Assembly: GCF_964340395.1 (NCBI RefSeq)
Contig: NC_135560.1
Span: 12,922,598 to 12,986,597 of the forward strand
Length of the DNA stretch: 64,000 nucleotides
Direction of reading: 5' to 3'
Source of the DNA: Glandiceps talaboti
Taxonomy: Eukaryota > Hemichordata > Enteropneusta > Spengelidae
The notes below the pieces were generated by a model. It worked only from the letters and a program-made list of their open reading frames with translations, was not told the origin of the DNA and searched no databases. Shown one piece after another: positions 1-13,300 of this stretch; position 1 is the first letter of the stretch; each line of letters starts with the position of its first letter. The position numbers and the translations under genes are program-made.

Positions 1-75
1 TTTCTTGGTTTTGATGTTTCTCTCGGCTATGTCCACCGCCTCTACATCAGTACCAACAATACTACTTAGTATGAA
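1..75 (+). CDS. SLCO exon, partial at window edge (transmembrane segment)
   Basis: Read from base 2 this encodes FLVLMFLSAMSTASTSVPTI followed by LLSM and two bases of a Lys codon. It is a hydrophobic helix of the kind that precedes the KSFALG motif in OATPs. The donor is GTAAGC at 76-81. The exon ends in phase 2 and joins the exon at 403, which starts with the single base that completes the codon. The left end is cut by the window. Confidence 0.8.
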
Positions 76-106
76 GTAAGCTGATGTTTTGATTCATGCA
101 TGGAGA

Positions 107-202
<96 letters not shown>

Positions 203-248
203 TGCAGAGACAGACAGACAGACAGACCGACCGACCGACCGACCGACC

Positions 249-300
<52 letters not shown>

Positions 301-498
301 GGCAGACAGACAGACAGACAGACAGACAGACTGACTATCTAGAATTGCCATGAACGGCAATAGTACTAATTACGATACTGTTTTCTATCATTTTCGTCAT
401 AGAGCAGTTAACACTGAACTCAAGTCACTTGCTTTGGGTTTCCGTTATATCATGTTGCGAGTACTCTGTAAGTAATTTTACGTGTACATCAATTATCA

Positions 499-591
<93 letters not shown>

Positions 592-1351
592 TAGATGGAT
601 GGCTGAACAAATTTATGGATGGAAGGATTAGAATGATCCTCGATTGCTTAATACATGTATTATTATATCAGTTAGATCATAGACAATGTTTTGTGTTTTT
701 TTTCTTTTGTGATGTACCCACTTTCATGTAAAGTTACTTATCTGTGTGACAGCTACTATTCACTTGTAAAACTAAATTTTAACGGTTTATTATAATGACT
801 TGAGGTTTTGAAAAATAAATTACAATAACTAGACGCAAATAGAAAACACAACCTCCCAGCCCAAATGGCTTATAAGTCACCTTTGGAATATTTTCAAAGT
901 AACAAGGCTAAAATAATTAATGATTTCAGAACTGTTTCTATACAAACTGTTACAAAGCGGTTTCGATACGGAGAGGCAACACACCTGAATGAAGTTGAGC
1001 CATGAGCGAACGTTTATAACGAAGCTGTGTAAATCTAACTATTGTAAGGTGTTTTTATTTTCAGCAAACATCCCGGGGCCAATCGTTTCTGGTTATCTGT
1101 TGGATTCTACTTGTACCCAATGGCAAACCAAGTGTGGCAAACGTGGTGCATGTGTGGCATATGATAACTATCGGTTCCGTATGATAATGATAGGTATGAA
1201 CATCCTGCTCACCGGACTAGCTTTCTGCTTTTACGTTATTCTCGCCATGTTCTTGCGTCACAGAAGAAAGCACGCCGCCACCGGTGAGAGGAAATTCACA
1301 AACAGTGTTACTGAGGACGAGGGTGATGAACTACAGATTATTGGCAGCTAG
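1..1351 (+). CDS. SLCO/OATP-family organic anion transporter, C-terminal part (3 exons, partial)
   Basis: Three plus-strand exons (2-75, 403-467, 1065-1351) splice in compatible phases to give 141 residues. This is the C-terminus of a solute carrier organic anion transporter, a 12-TM plasma-membrane protein that moves amphipathic organic anions such as steroid conjugates, thyroid hormones and bile acids. The diagnostic parts are the KSLALG motif (KSFALG in most OATPs), IPGPIVSGYLLDSTC, the downstream C..CG..G.C..YDN extracellular segment, a final hydrophobic helix, and a basic then acidic cytosolic tail ending LQIIGS. Family assignment rests on these conserved positions; which SLCO subfamily it belongs to cannot be decided from this fragment. 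The first two introns carry long GA, GACA and GT arrays. The 5' exons lie outside the window. It converges with the APBA gene on the other strand. Confidence 0.9.
103..332. repeat. Microsatellites (GA)n then (GACA)n/(GACC)n
   Basis: An almost pure GA run covers about 103-198, then after TGCATGCAGA a tetranucleotide array of GACA with an internal block of GACC runs to about 332. It lies in the SLCO intron after the exon ending at 75. Every frame is open across it, so RE-repeat and TDRQ-repeat ORFs here are artefacts. Confidence 0.97.
403..467 (+). CDS. SLCO internal exon carrying the KSLALG motif
   Basis: The acceptor is ...CGTCATAG at 395-402 and the donor GTAAGT at 468. The 65-bp exon encodes AVNTELKSLALGFRYIMLRV plus L, with one base completing the upstream Lys codon and one T carried into a Ser codon shared with the next exon. 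KSLALG with the following aromatic/hydrophobic stretch is the conserved segment before the last helices of OATPs. It lies between a GACA array and a GT array, so it is easily missed by automatic prediction. Confidence 0.85.
501..590. repeat. Microsatellite (TG)n
   Basis: About 45 TG units with a single TTTG interruption near 553. It begins 34 bases after the splice donor at 468, in the intron before the SLCO terminal exon. Confidence 0.97.
1065..1351 (+). CDS. SLCO terminal coding exon
   Basis: The acceptor TTTTTATTTTCAG ends at 1064 and the stop TAG is at 1349-1351. After the Ser codon shared with the previous exon it reads NIPGPIVSGYLLDSTC, a cysteine-bearing loop (C, C, C around CTQWQTKCGKRGACVAYDN), a transmembrane helix starting MIMIGMNILLTGLAFCFYVI, a basic RHRRKH stop-transfer motif and a 30-residue acidic tail. 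This is the usual end of an OATP. An upstream in-frame ATG at 989 is intronic, because the acceptor and the conserved IPGP motif fix the start at 1065. Confidence 0.92.
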
Positions 1352-1562
1352 ATCATCGTTGTGAAGTTCGTAGATTTGTGTTATATATGTAATAGGATTT
1401 GTACGAGGACAAACAAAACCATTTGTGTGGTGTGTGATTACACGACTCTGCTTAGGTCCCTGCTATCTCAAACTTGTCATTTTTAGTAGTTTGAGAATGA
1501 ATCTTACACACTTTGACAAATGCCGTTAAATGTAATTTGGAAATTTTAGTACATGACACAGA

Positions 1563-1568
1563 AATAAA
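1563..1568 (+). promoter_or_regulatory. Poly(A) signal of the SLCO gene
   Basis: Canonical AATAAA 212 bases after the SLCO stop codon. It is the first one downstream and gives a short 3' UTR with a probable cleavage site about 15-25 bases further on. Confidence 0.6.
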
Positions 1569-1709
1569 GATATCACGACTTATAATTGACCTACCTGATT
1601 TTTGAAATCTGTGTTGTCAGAACTTAATGATATAAGCTTGAATTTATATTTTCGGTTGGTGTATATGGATAACTTCAGAGTTCATAGGTCATTATAATGA
1701 CAATGGACC

Positions 1710-2045
1710 GTTAGGAATATCGATCCTCCGATCGGGATGGATAAACGTTAACTTTCATTTATCCGATTGGGATAATTGACCTTTGAACTCTCTGGTGCAC
1801 GTAAACTACGACATAGCGCATGTACGTAGAAACAGGTATGTAGGCTTTCTATTCCCAAAGGTCTACAAAACAAGCCTGGGGTCGGACATGAGGAGTTGTC
1901 CAGGGGTAATTTATCAGTAGATGCGTTTGAAGAGTATTTTATCTGAAATAACTGCATCCGTTCGTAATGGTATCTGTTAACAATATGATTTTAAAAATAT
2001 TTCTCCCGATTGGGATAAATATCGTGATGGGCAGATATTCCTGAC
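1710..2045. mobile_element. Possible MITE-like element with short imperfect inverted ends
   Basis: The left end GTTAGGAATATC (1710-1721) matches the reverse complement of the right end GATATTCCTGAC (2034-2045) with one mismatch. A CCGAT(C/T)GGGAT motif occurs three times inside, two copies being near the ends. There is no ORF. The termini are short, so a chance match is possible. Confidence 0.3.
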
Positions 2046-5000
2046 TGATGGGAGGGGGGAGACGGTGTTGTTAAACAGTTTTCGAATGACCGACGTTATT
2101 GTTCCACTGAATTAACCGATTGTTAAATGCACATTTTTTGGGCGTGTAAGAAACTATGATTTAGTAAATAAAGAGAGGATTATATTCAGTTGGAAGAGAT
2201 AAAACTAGCCAGGGAAAGAAGAAAAAATATTCGATCAAAAAGTGCCTATCAATGTATGTCGGCTTGTAACTCGCATAGTTTGTAAGATACGACGTGCCGT
2301 GAAATTGGTTGGCCGATGCGTGAGCGCGCCCCACACGACATATCTTGCATTTAGATCAACTTTTGTTTTCATCTCTAAGCCCATACATCTATGACGACCG
2401 GGAAGGGAATGACAGACAGACTTATCCTTGGAAAAAGTTTTAGCCTAAACAAACATTTAGACAAAAACTGTCTACACACATCTACATGTTATTATACAAG
2501 AATTTAGCGCCCTCAAGCAAGTTGTTTTGACAATGTCCATCAAAAACATGCACCACTATGGTATTCGCCGATACGGCAGTCTGCAGTCTGTAAGGTATGC
2601 CATGATGGGCGCCCTCACACATCGGTGAGGGCACAGTCTACCGATACATGTATCACTGCAAGAAATTATTGCAGATTAATACTTGTAGCAACAAATGAAA
2701 CGAGTTAAAACTAACTTGCTTGGATATATTTTCAGATGGGAATCATTCCCCAAACAAACCTTTATATGAAACAAACACCACATACATGATTTATGAATTC
2801 AGTATAGGAGTTTTACAAACACTGAGAAAAATAGTAGAGACCAGCTACACTGTGAAGGATATTCAAGTATTTATTTCATCATATTTCATTTATTTACAGT
2901 TTGCATCAAGGTATACGACATGAAGCATGCAACAGAAAACTGAACAAACTTAAATCACTCTATATCCTCCAAGGTTAAGGCATTATAAACTTCCTTTTTT
3001 TGAAGAAAAAAAAATCAACGAAAAAGGAGAAAAAAAATTACACTTTTGATTTACTTTTCCAATATCTGTCCCTTTTTAAATACCTTTCTCAAAAGGAAAG
3101 TATAAGGGAAGATTGGTCTAATCATGTGATGACCCCTGGGGGGGGGGGGTCAAGGTTCGAAGTTGAAACAGTTCACCACATGTAAGTTACTAGTAAATAC
3201 CAATAAACAAAGGAATCAAAGCAAAAAAAGTATTGAACATTACAATGACTGAAATTAACATAAATTTGCATACATAGCAGTGTGATTATTATTATTATTA
3301 TTATTGTTATTATTATAAATACTAGTGGTGTAAATCTTGGGGTTATAGATAATCTTGTTATCTAAGTTCTATAATATTTATTCATAATGATTTAGAATAC
3401 AACATTCTATTGAAAGACTAGCACTAATATAACTATACTTGACGCAAATAATATTTGTAACCGAGTGATTCCATGGTTAGTTATTACTACACACTGCACA
3501 TGAAATGTATCATACCATGTAACAATCAAGTGACAATGAATGAACCACTTAAGTGTGTATAATTCTTTTGTCACAAACTTTACTGTGTTCAATATTCATG
3601 GGATTACAATCCAACTACCGTGCACTAATCTTTCTTTATTTCAAGCTTGTTCACATTTGTTTGCTGTTTGGCGTACACCTTTTAATTAGCAAACACACCA
3701 CAAGTAGTGTAAGAACTTTGATACTTTTGATGACGTATTGTGCCAGCAAACTTAGGTCCAAAAGGAAACAAATGATTTCAAACATCTCATAAGTTATTTT
3801 ACTGATCAGCCTGCAAACCACAACTGTTTGTGTATATATACAGTGTCAAGTTCAACAAAGCCACAACTAATGCGAGTAGAATCCTTTACTAAGAAAGCAA
3901 GCACTGTAGAATATGTTTGCTATATCCACTACATAATAAACGAATCACAAATTTAATCTTCAAAGTCTATCCGGGTTGATACAACAACTTGAACCAAATG
4001 TGCCTACATTCAATGTCTTTATAAATATTCATCACATTGAGGGGGATCTTTTTAAATTTGGAATATTTAACTACAACATTATGGCAGCTGTACCATACAC
4101 ATACACAGTAATTACCTCAGACACAGTCATGTGTTTGTCCACTCTACAGTGCCGTGCTGAAAAAAAACACTACTGACTGATTCAAAGTTTAGTTATCATG
4201 CAAGAAATATTTATAGATCATAGACAAGGCACTTTAAAAATGTTGAAAGCGTCTTGTACTGGTTTTTACACAACTGACCGCTAACATCTACACAACTAGT
4301 TGTGGCTTATCCAACACTTTGGCATCATTTCAATGACATCTATGTCTACTTTTACAAAACTTGAAAACGATGATCTCATCTCTGGTAGCCACTTCTATAT
4401 CTACAATATGTGTCGATACATAATCACTATATATACCTGATCACTTTTTTCCCATAATCCTTAGCATGTGGAGCAAACCATTTCATACTTAAGGGAGGAC
4501 AAGGTAGTAAATTAGGAGAAACATAATGTTGGGGGCTTCATAGAATCCACAAAACAATGGCTAAAAATGAAATAGTTTCTACATATCCACTAACATTCAC
4601 TGAGTGTACATTGTGGAAGCTCATTTTGTAAAACGATTGCACAGGATATTCATGTAACATGCTGTTCTCTTCATCAATTTGATAAAACACAATTATATCA
4701 AATGACAGACTAAATTGACTTTTTTGTAACTGATGCTTTGATGTAGAATGCTGTTCTGGAGGTTAACATTTCACAACACTTAATGCTTACAATAAACATC
4801 TACTTATTTTCTTCATGTTATTCTTAAACCAACATAACCAATTGGGTGTACAAGAAGGAAAGAAAAAAAAAGGTTTAAACTCATACTGATTAAAATTCAA
4901 GGAAAATCCTTCTCACAGTACAAATTCAGAGAGATACGAAGAGTACTAGCTCACAATTTTCTAATATTTATAGACATGCAAAGCAAACCACACTCATTTC

Positions 5001-6095
5001 TCTTTCAAAGTCTGTGGTCCAATTTCTGTTACAACATAAATCATTTTGAAATATAGCCGCTGGAGCAAAAAAAAAAATTTTTTTTATCAAGATTCCTGTC
5101 ATCGCTATTATAACTAATATTTCAAAAAGAAACCAAATTTATTGCTATAAGAGAACTATTCTACAATAACATAAACTAAACAGGAAGGAAAGAAAGACAA
5201 CATATCTATCTGTTTTATCATTTCAAGTATTTTGCTTCACTTTTTTTTTTATGTAATGATTGTTAGAAATACTTCACTAGCAGTCCTGTAAAAACTAGAG
5301 TTGCAGTCCACTTTCATTTTATATATAGCACACATATATTAAGCAAACCAATTTTTTTTCTTTATATTTTTAGTTTTTGTTGTACAACTGTGTTAGTCTC
5401 TAATCAGCAAAAAAGGACAATTACGAGACATACCCTTCCAATGCAGTACATTTATACACCGACTATAAGATTGTAATAATCAAAAGGCTAAATTTGACAA
5501 CATAATGTAAATAAATCACTGGTGCGATTGTAGGTCTGTGCAACTTTATGGTTTCCATGGTAACTATTCCCCGGGGTCAGCACCAATTTCCAATACTTTT
5601 GGTTATACATGGTTATCCATATAACTGCTGCACTGTTCACTGTCAAGTTTTGTCGCTGACGTTCCTGCAATAGTCAACACCAACAAGGTGCGAGTCTTTC
5701 TTTTTTTCCATTATACATCCAATCAAAGCTATGCTTTCCTTCAACTTGCCTGCTTGTCACACTTGCCTTATCCACATTGCAAATGTTCTCACCACAGACA
5801 TCCAATTGAAGTCATAATATCCTTGCCAAAGCCATCTTTTCCAAGTCTCCATACTTTTGATACATTCCTCACATCGGATTCAGATATCCAAGTCCATTAC
5901 GTTTTCAACTCTAATTACACTTTCCTACGTTTGGAAACGTCGATACAAAAACCCCACAAGATATGTTCCTCACAAAACTTGTCTTCGCATCAATCTGTCA
6001 GCTCCATCCTTTGTACCTGGGGTATGGACATCCTCCATCAACATCTAATAGTTATCCACGTAATTACATTTTGGTCAATCCAAATAATTATTTGA

Positions 6096-6121
6096 TTTAT
6101 TTATTAATTTTCTGTTTTATT
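6096..6121 (-). promoter_or_regulatory. Candidate poly(A) signals of the APBA gene
   Basis: On the minus strand AATAAA occurs at 6121-6116 and AATAAATAAA at 6105-6096, 69 to 94 bases after the stop codon at 6190. They are the nearest signals downstream. The 3' UTR could be much longer, because other AT-rich hexamers follow in the convergent intergenic DNA. Confidence 0.35.
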
Positions 6122-6189
6122 ATAAATGCAATTAGTGCCTTATTTTTTTTAAAGTCACCTGGTAAGATCCAAGTCTGTGTCTTTTTTCA

Positions 6190-6261
6190 CTAGAGATACA
6201 GAGGTTGTTCCTGTCCTGTTAGTAAGCGATACATTGATAAAGGCATGGTCTTCATGTGAAT
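6190..6261 (-). CDS. APBA: APBA terminal coding exon (end of PDZ2 and C-terminal tail)
   Basis: 72 bp, phase 0, acceptor TTTTCTTAG on the minus strand just above 6261, stop TAG at 6192-6190. It encodes [20 protein letters not shown] then LYL. This matches the vertebrate end, which also runs from an IHMKTMP strand to a QEQPVYI tail. In mammalian X11 the tail folds back into the PDZ1 groove (known for the family), and the conserved Tyr at -2 and hydrophobic last residue are kept here. It is too short for ORF callers and was found by homology. Confidence 0.92.
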   Translation of the reverse strand: MHMKTMPLSMYRLLTGQEQPLYL

Positions 6262-7296
6262 CTAAGAAAACAAGAAGATAACACATAACATGTGAATAAG
6301 AGCTAATTCATCATCATATTAGCTTTAAGTTAAATCTGCACTAGCTGTAATTGTAGCATTATTCTTTTTAATCAGACGACACACAATATCTCCATTTCAA
6401 ATTGTTAAAATACCATGAAGACATTGTATGTGTCAATTACATGTCTATTTCATTTTAAATAGTTTACAGTAATTGGTTCAAATCGTGATTCACTGGGGTG
6501 CTGATTTTTGGGTGCTAACCCAAAATATTAATTTGATTTCAGCAATACTATGTGTACAACTACGCAATATGCTTACTCACAGGTGATTCAATATTGTTCA
6601 GGAGTGTACAATATTAAGATTACTAAGTCATTATATGTAACAAAACAGCTGTCAAATCTGTTCCAGTTGCTGCTAGAGCTGCTTTTAAAGGGGACTGCTG
6701 CTGCTAGAAATACAGGCACTGTAGTAAAGTTTGGGTTCTGAAGAGTCATTTCATAAATTTGCATCACATACGTTATACGTAATTGTCAAGAACACAGAGT
6801 TTAAACATGTTTTCTTATTCATTATATAGGTCCTTGCAATAGACATGTATTGTCTGTGAATATATACAAACATAGCATAAATACCGTAAATTTGGTGATA
6901 CCTACCTCTCCTACTGCAGTAGCCAGGATATCTACAATCTTTTCATGGGCTGTAGCTACTACACTCATTCCATTAATTTCAATGATACGGTGTCCAACAC
7001 GTACACCACCTCTCTCTGCAATACCACCCCTCATCAAACTACATATCTGTCACAATCAAAAAAGTAGACACTTGATGTAAGTGGTATGTGGTTAAAAAAT
7101 ATAGCAAATGTCATTACATACACACACACTTAGAAGGAGACAGACAGATGGGTTGACAGTTTTGAGTTCAGCTGTACTAGAAAATCATGCAATCATCCAG
7201 CTTCAGTAAAAATTTGAAATCTCTATCTTTTTCAATGCATACAGACAGACGTACGTACGTACGTACGTACGTACATACATACATACATACATACAT

Positions 7297-7363
<67 letters not shown>

Positions 7364-10300
7364 TACATACATACATACATACTGTATGTATGTATGTATG
7401 TATGTATGTATGTATGATACATACATACATACATACATGCATAATTATTTTCAATTTATAATTATCACAACAGAAACTAGATAACATTTTCTTTTAAAAA
7501 TCCATCTATATTGACATTCATTCAAACAATAAATAAATACATGCATTGCTGGGATGCCTTCACATATTCTGATCTACACAAATGACCAACTAGACTTGTC
7601 ACATTACTATCTGTGTGATTCTGATCTATGTTATAGCGCCCTCACAGGGCAATTCTTTAATGTGAGTCATTCCAGAGAAGGAGAAAAGAAGAATATGGCA
7701 TTTTGCCATGTACATACATTCCCCTATTGAGATCTACTTAATTCATTAAACACAAAATTGTTTCATTCTTTCAATTTCCAAAGTTCACATTCCTGGCACA
7801 AACAATGCTGATCACTATATGAAATCACCACCTTCACCCTTGGTATTGCTGAATAGTGCATATTTAAATTGAAACATATTAACCGAATGACGAAGAAGTC
7901 GTTGAACTGCTCTCCGAGTGATTTATAATGTTTTTCAACTGATAGAATGATCTTATTTCAATACTCGTGTTACTTTTACTCAGATGGATTATTTTCCTGT
8001 CGGCTTCCATTATGGTTAGTATTTATTTATATCTATCTATCTACAAGTCCCCTGTGTAATATATCACTAGTATTCATTAATATCTAACTACCTATCACTT
8101 TAGCTCTGTAATGGTTCACAGTTGATAGTTTTCAACACACAAAAAAAACCTCCTCAAATTGTATGCTATGAGTTAATACACCACTACGAGACAGTGATAT
8201 TAAAACGTTGACGTAAATTTGGGAAAATTAATCGATAGCAGGTAATAGGTTCTCCACTTGGATAAATTTGTAGTGATTGTGACTGCTATAGGCTGTTTAT
8301 TCACATTCCAATTTGCTGAAGAAATTACACAGAAAGAAATTTGTAGCTAGTATATCTGTATGTTTTTTAAAAAGCTTTTCTGAGTTACATCATAGAAAGA
8401 ATTACATGTACCTTTCTTAGGCCAAGAAAAAAAATTGTTTCTGGTCAGGAGAGTTTGTCTAACATGGTGCGATGGTGCGTTTTTGTTGTTGTTTTTTGTT
8501 GTTGTTTTTTAATTCTCAACGAAGCTGTCACTCAATCTACTATTTATGGTAGTTACTGTTCGTTTTATTTAGTACTTTAGAGCAAGTGTGTATGTGGGGG
8601 CAGATGTCATTTGCTTGTTCATGATTGGTTCTGCAGTTGTCTTTACTGAAGTAGAAGGACAGAGGGTTATTTTTGTGTTTCCCCAAGGATCTGCAGACTG
8701 AGTTTCATGCAAGTATTTATTTAGTCAAAATGTGATGTCTGAAGTTAGACTACATACATATGCACGGTTTGCACAGAACATCTATAACAATATTTCAACA
8801 GCAGTAGAATTGAAAATTACGGTACCTCAGCCTGATTGACTGAAATACAGATTGAAAATGAACTACTTACTGTTCCATTTTGTACACTGAACCCTAGCTG
8901 GTACTTGACATCTGGCCGTTTGATGATGACCTGGGTCACAGGAGGACAGGACACAACATTGAACTTGACAAGACATTGGTTTTTAAGCGACTGAAATAAA
9001 TCAAATCATCAAATATCAGTATAATAATAACATCTCTGGACATAAACTTTTTATAAGGTTAAAACTTTAAGTGATTATGTGAACACAATGTTTTCAAATA
9101 GCGCTATTTCAAAATGTTTTGCCATGGGCGACACACTCACTTTAGATAGGTCACAGCCACTTCCATTTTTCAGTTATAATCAATTGCATTTGCGATAGTG
9201 CATACAGTGGCATGTGTCACGTGATCTAGGAAAAGCACTTATAAGTTCCTGTCTACCTTATTACATGCACTGATATATTAGTTGTATTCAGTGTTTCAAA
9301 ACGAAATAATCTTGAGCAATATTGCTATGCCAGTCTTACGATCAACTCATGAGTTTTCCGAAAGTACGTTTGCTGGTTCGCGTGCCACGGCATGCAACAT
9401 ACCTTGATAGTTTGTTGTGCTGTTGTAAGAGGCAGCCCAACACAACTAGTGCCATTTATTGACATAACTTGGTCTCCTATGTTAAGTTTTCCACTCCTGG
9501 CAGCAGCACCAAACGGTGACATGTTAGCTATGACAACAGTTGGGACTAAAGATCCCCACCCAGATTCTACAATCACAATACCCATGATTTCGCCTCGTTC
9601 CTTCTCTATCAAGATCTGTAACAGCAAATGGAACAAATAGTCAAAACAAAAATATGGTCTACTTTAAAAAAAAAACAAAGTCTATCTGTATAATACTAGT
9701 CCCTCTATTCTACTTCATACTTTGTAACATTCTACAGTAAACTCTAAATATCCTTTGTCCTCACCAGATATGAACAAGATGTTTTCAAAATGAAATTCAT
9801 CTGTGTTGGTAAACCATAGTGTCATATTGAACTTTTGTTCCAAACACAAACTTGGAAGTTGTACCTGAAATTTTTGAGCGCACACTTCAGTCTTCATCAA
9901 CAGATTGACCAACTATTTTAAGAACATGTGATCTTAAGGACATGTGGGCCTAAATAAGGGGTTATATGTGCCTTTGTTTGTATCATATCACACTCCATCT
10001 TGAACATTTCCATGACTTTGACATTGTTCATGAACTTGAAACATGCACTTGAGTTCATACAATATGCTAGCACTTGTAAACTCATCACACCTGCCTTCAC
10101 AAATTCCTGAACAGTTCTCTATATTGTGCATGAACTTGCCACAAATATAAGCATTCAAAAAATTTCCATCAGTGTCAACATTTGCAAGCTACTCAAAAAT
10201 ACAAAATCATAGACGTTCAACAAACTGGTCAGAAATTTTTACCTTTGTGTCTATAAATAATTTTCTTATCATTAAAGACTTTGAAAAATCTATTCTGATA

Positions 10301-13300
10301 GTTTTGTCCTACTTTCAAGTAATAACACTTTTGACATTCAATGACAATATTTTCAAGATTCTTGATAATATACAACTGCCGACATCAGACCATGGACCTG
10401 TTACAAACAGGGAATATAAACAAATGAACTGGATTAATAACACTCGGCACAGCATGTTGGAACAGCAGAGACTTATATTACACACCATGGTTTGATAAGA
10501 ACAGTTTTGTGGCCTCTTTATGTGTACATGAAATGCCAGGAGAACTTCTAATTTGTTTGTGAATGTGAACTATTATGTAGAGTCCATGCAACTGTTCTTA
10601 TCAAATGATGAAATGTAACATAAGTCACTGTACTTCCAACATGCTGAGCAAAGAGTTATTAATCCAATTCATTTGTTTACTTTCCTTGTTTGTCACAGGT
10701 TCCGTTCATCCACGGTCTGACGTCGGTCAAAAAATAAATCATCTACCTACCTCTTTCTCACATTCTTTATTAGAAAATAACATGAGGTCATCACCATAAA
10801 TTTCCTGTGAGTTGAGGACTTCACCATAGTCCATCTCAGCAACACTAGGATCATCTATACCATTCTCTCTTAAAAAGTTTAAGTATGCTATAGAGAAGGC
10901 CTGTCCTATGGACTGGGCTATAAGTTGAGCCTGCAAGGTGAAGCAAATATACAAAAGTTCACTCTGTGTCGTTGACATTCAGGAATACATGAATAGTTGC
11001 CGACAGTTACAACTATCCTTCAGACCTACAGCCAATGAAATATTTCTATCTTGTCGTTCAGATGTCAGAAATACTTCTATTTTCATTGATATGTTGTTGT
11101 GTTTGTCGATTCACTATTTTGATCATACATTCAATCTTTCATGTGAACATGCCAGACAAAATATTCCAATCATTTCGATAATAAAATGACAGAAATACTT
11201 CCACAATGTGCTATGTTTTCTTTTAAGTATGTTTTTATTATTCTGACGACTACTAAATCTTTATCCAAAAAGGAGTTGCTACATGTCGGCATTCAGTTTT
11301 TTTCTTGGCACATTTACAAAATACCTATGAAAGAGGAGTCTTGTCAAGTTTCTCTCTGAACAGACGGAGTTTCATCTTACTTATTTGCACAGTATGCTTC
11401 TTGACAAGCCTCTAGCAATGTACATCAACAATCACACAGACAACATGCATGTCTTAGCGTCCTCAACCCACCAGCTAATTTTAGCAAAATACCTCTTACA
11501 TTTTGCAACAATTTATTGCCAAAGCATCAGAGTTTTGATAATATCACCAGGTAATTTTAACAAAATAAATCTCTAACATTTACCGCCCGAGCATCAGAGT
11601 TTTGGACAAACAACTTGCTAATTTTAGTGAAACAGCTCTTTATCATTTTGTCGTGATTTCCCGTCAAAATCTTCAATTTTTTTTTTTTGCAGAACCTTAG
11701 CATTAATCATATTTCAGTGCTTGGAAGAATGTTTGAGGAGAGCTGATTTGGTTGGAAATGGAATTTCACAATCAATCTACTGTGAGTATAAGTAAGACAT
11801 TTTACAAATGATGGAAACTGACACATATCGTATATTTCATTTTTTTTATAGAAAATTCCTGATGAGGGAAGATAGTGTTGGAAATGGAATTTCATAATCG
11901 ATCAAATGACGGTATGACATCTTGCAAGCTATAGAAGTCGTCATCATTTTAACACAAAAACAAAACACATTTACGAAATTTGCTTTCGTGTCTACCATTA
12001 AGTGATTTATGAAAGGATTACGAAAACTATCCCTGATAGCATTGAACATTATCTATACCCAATAAAGCCATTATTAGAAGTAGTTAGCCATCTGTGATTT
12101 TCATTCTTGGTGGATTGTAGGAAATTGAGAATACAGCGCCCTCTTTCAGAATTAAAGGTATTCATTTACTGTTTCTTATCAAGAGCTTTGTCCCTTGGTA
12201 TTCTGTAGAAGTGTAAATCAGGGATGTTTTTCGTATTGTTCAGACATCGAGGAAAGCAACAGTGCTCTATGATTAACTAAGTAACATATACCCTTGCCCC
12301 ATTCCCCCCACCCCCACCCCAAGGTATACAGAGACAGGAAGTAGAGCGCCATCATGGCAAATTTTGGAAAAGCCTATTCTGATCTTCATTACTTTCAGGA
12401 TGATGATGATGGTGATGTTCACCATCTCTATCTCATCATTAGTTTGTAAGGAGACAACTTATAGCTTTGGCGATGATTTCAAATAGGGTAGTAAGGAATT
12501 TCTAGTAGCAACATTTTTATAGGGGTAATGATTTCCCATCACAAAATACAATTTTCTGAGTATTTTCTACAAAATAAAACTCAAAGGAATTTCTAATGAA
12601 GTATTTGGAGTTGAAATAAGTTGACATGTAACATGTATAACAGTGACACTTAAATCTGTACGGTATTTATCTACACAGACATTTTGTCTGTCCGAGTGAC
12701 AATGTGACCTAGCAGACACGAGTGGAGACTCAGGTGTTGACTGACTGTGTGAACTTTCCTACTCTCACAATCAAATATAACCTTTTCACCTTTATCTGGG
12801 AGTAGTCAGTTAAGTTTCATTTCATGCTTGGCATAGCTAGGGTGATGAGGACACGACACATTGTTGACACTAAGGAGTTTTAGTTGCACTTTACCACACT
12901 AGATAACAAGTGTCATCTTATATTCTATACTTTGATCTACAGATGATAGTATCGACACGGGAGCTTTGCATTTTGCATCAAACGTCACTTACAGGCGTAT
13001 TTCCTTATTTTGCTCAATGGAGGTAATGTATTATATCATCTTATCACATAGAAATAGCCAGTGAGACTTAGCTATCTGACTTCACGTAATACTTGCTTAT
13101 CAGTGAATGACTTATGTGGGGGCTTATCCAGATCCAGTTGATTAACATTACAATCTGTATTCCAGACAAAAAGTAGTTTCCCAAACTCTATACATACGTA
13201 CACACGTAATGGTCTAGTCAAACTGGAGTCTCATTAAAAACTAAATGCCCAAGTTTGAAAGGAAATGAAGTATAAAAAACGCTTGCAGTTATGTAGAGTA

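Larger units (their letters stand above)
1590..6189. other. Convergent intergenic region between SLCO and APBA 3' ends
   Basis: No coding exon was recognised on either strand. It holds AT-rich DNA, a possible short inverted-terminus element at 1710-2045, two GCGCCCTC motifs (2507 and 2609, the second forming a GCCCTCAC/GTGAGGGC hairpin at 2611-2633), a G-run at 3138-3149, an ATT microsatellite at 3283-3315, and A/T homopolymer runs near 5070. The right part is probably 3' UTR of the minus-strand APBA gene, whose true poly(A) site I cannot fix. Confidence 0.6.
7047..8870. other. APBA intron (7046 to 8871)
   Basis: No further exon seen. It contains a compound microsatellite at 7241-7440, a GCGCCCTC motif at 7636, and the truncated copy (8419-8698) of the element described at 21601. 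Otherwise unremarkable AT-rich sequence. Confidence 0.6.

Noticed and set aside
89-610. ORFs of 60-100 codons over the GA, GACA and TG arrays
   Set aside because: All frames are open because the repeat units contain no stop; low-complexity peptides with no start or splice context.
5688-6193. 135-codon plus-strand ORF and nested ORFs
   Set aside because: Overlaps the APBA 3' UTR and terminal exon on the opposite strand; no recognisable domain or splice context.
7177-7487. Overlapping ORFs rich in YVCMYVCM or HTYIHTYI on both strands
   Set aside because: Translations of the compound CATA/CA microsatellite.
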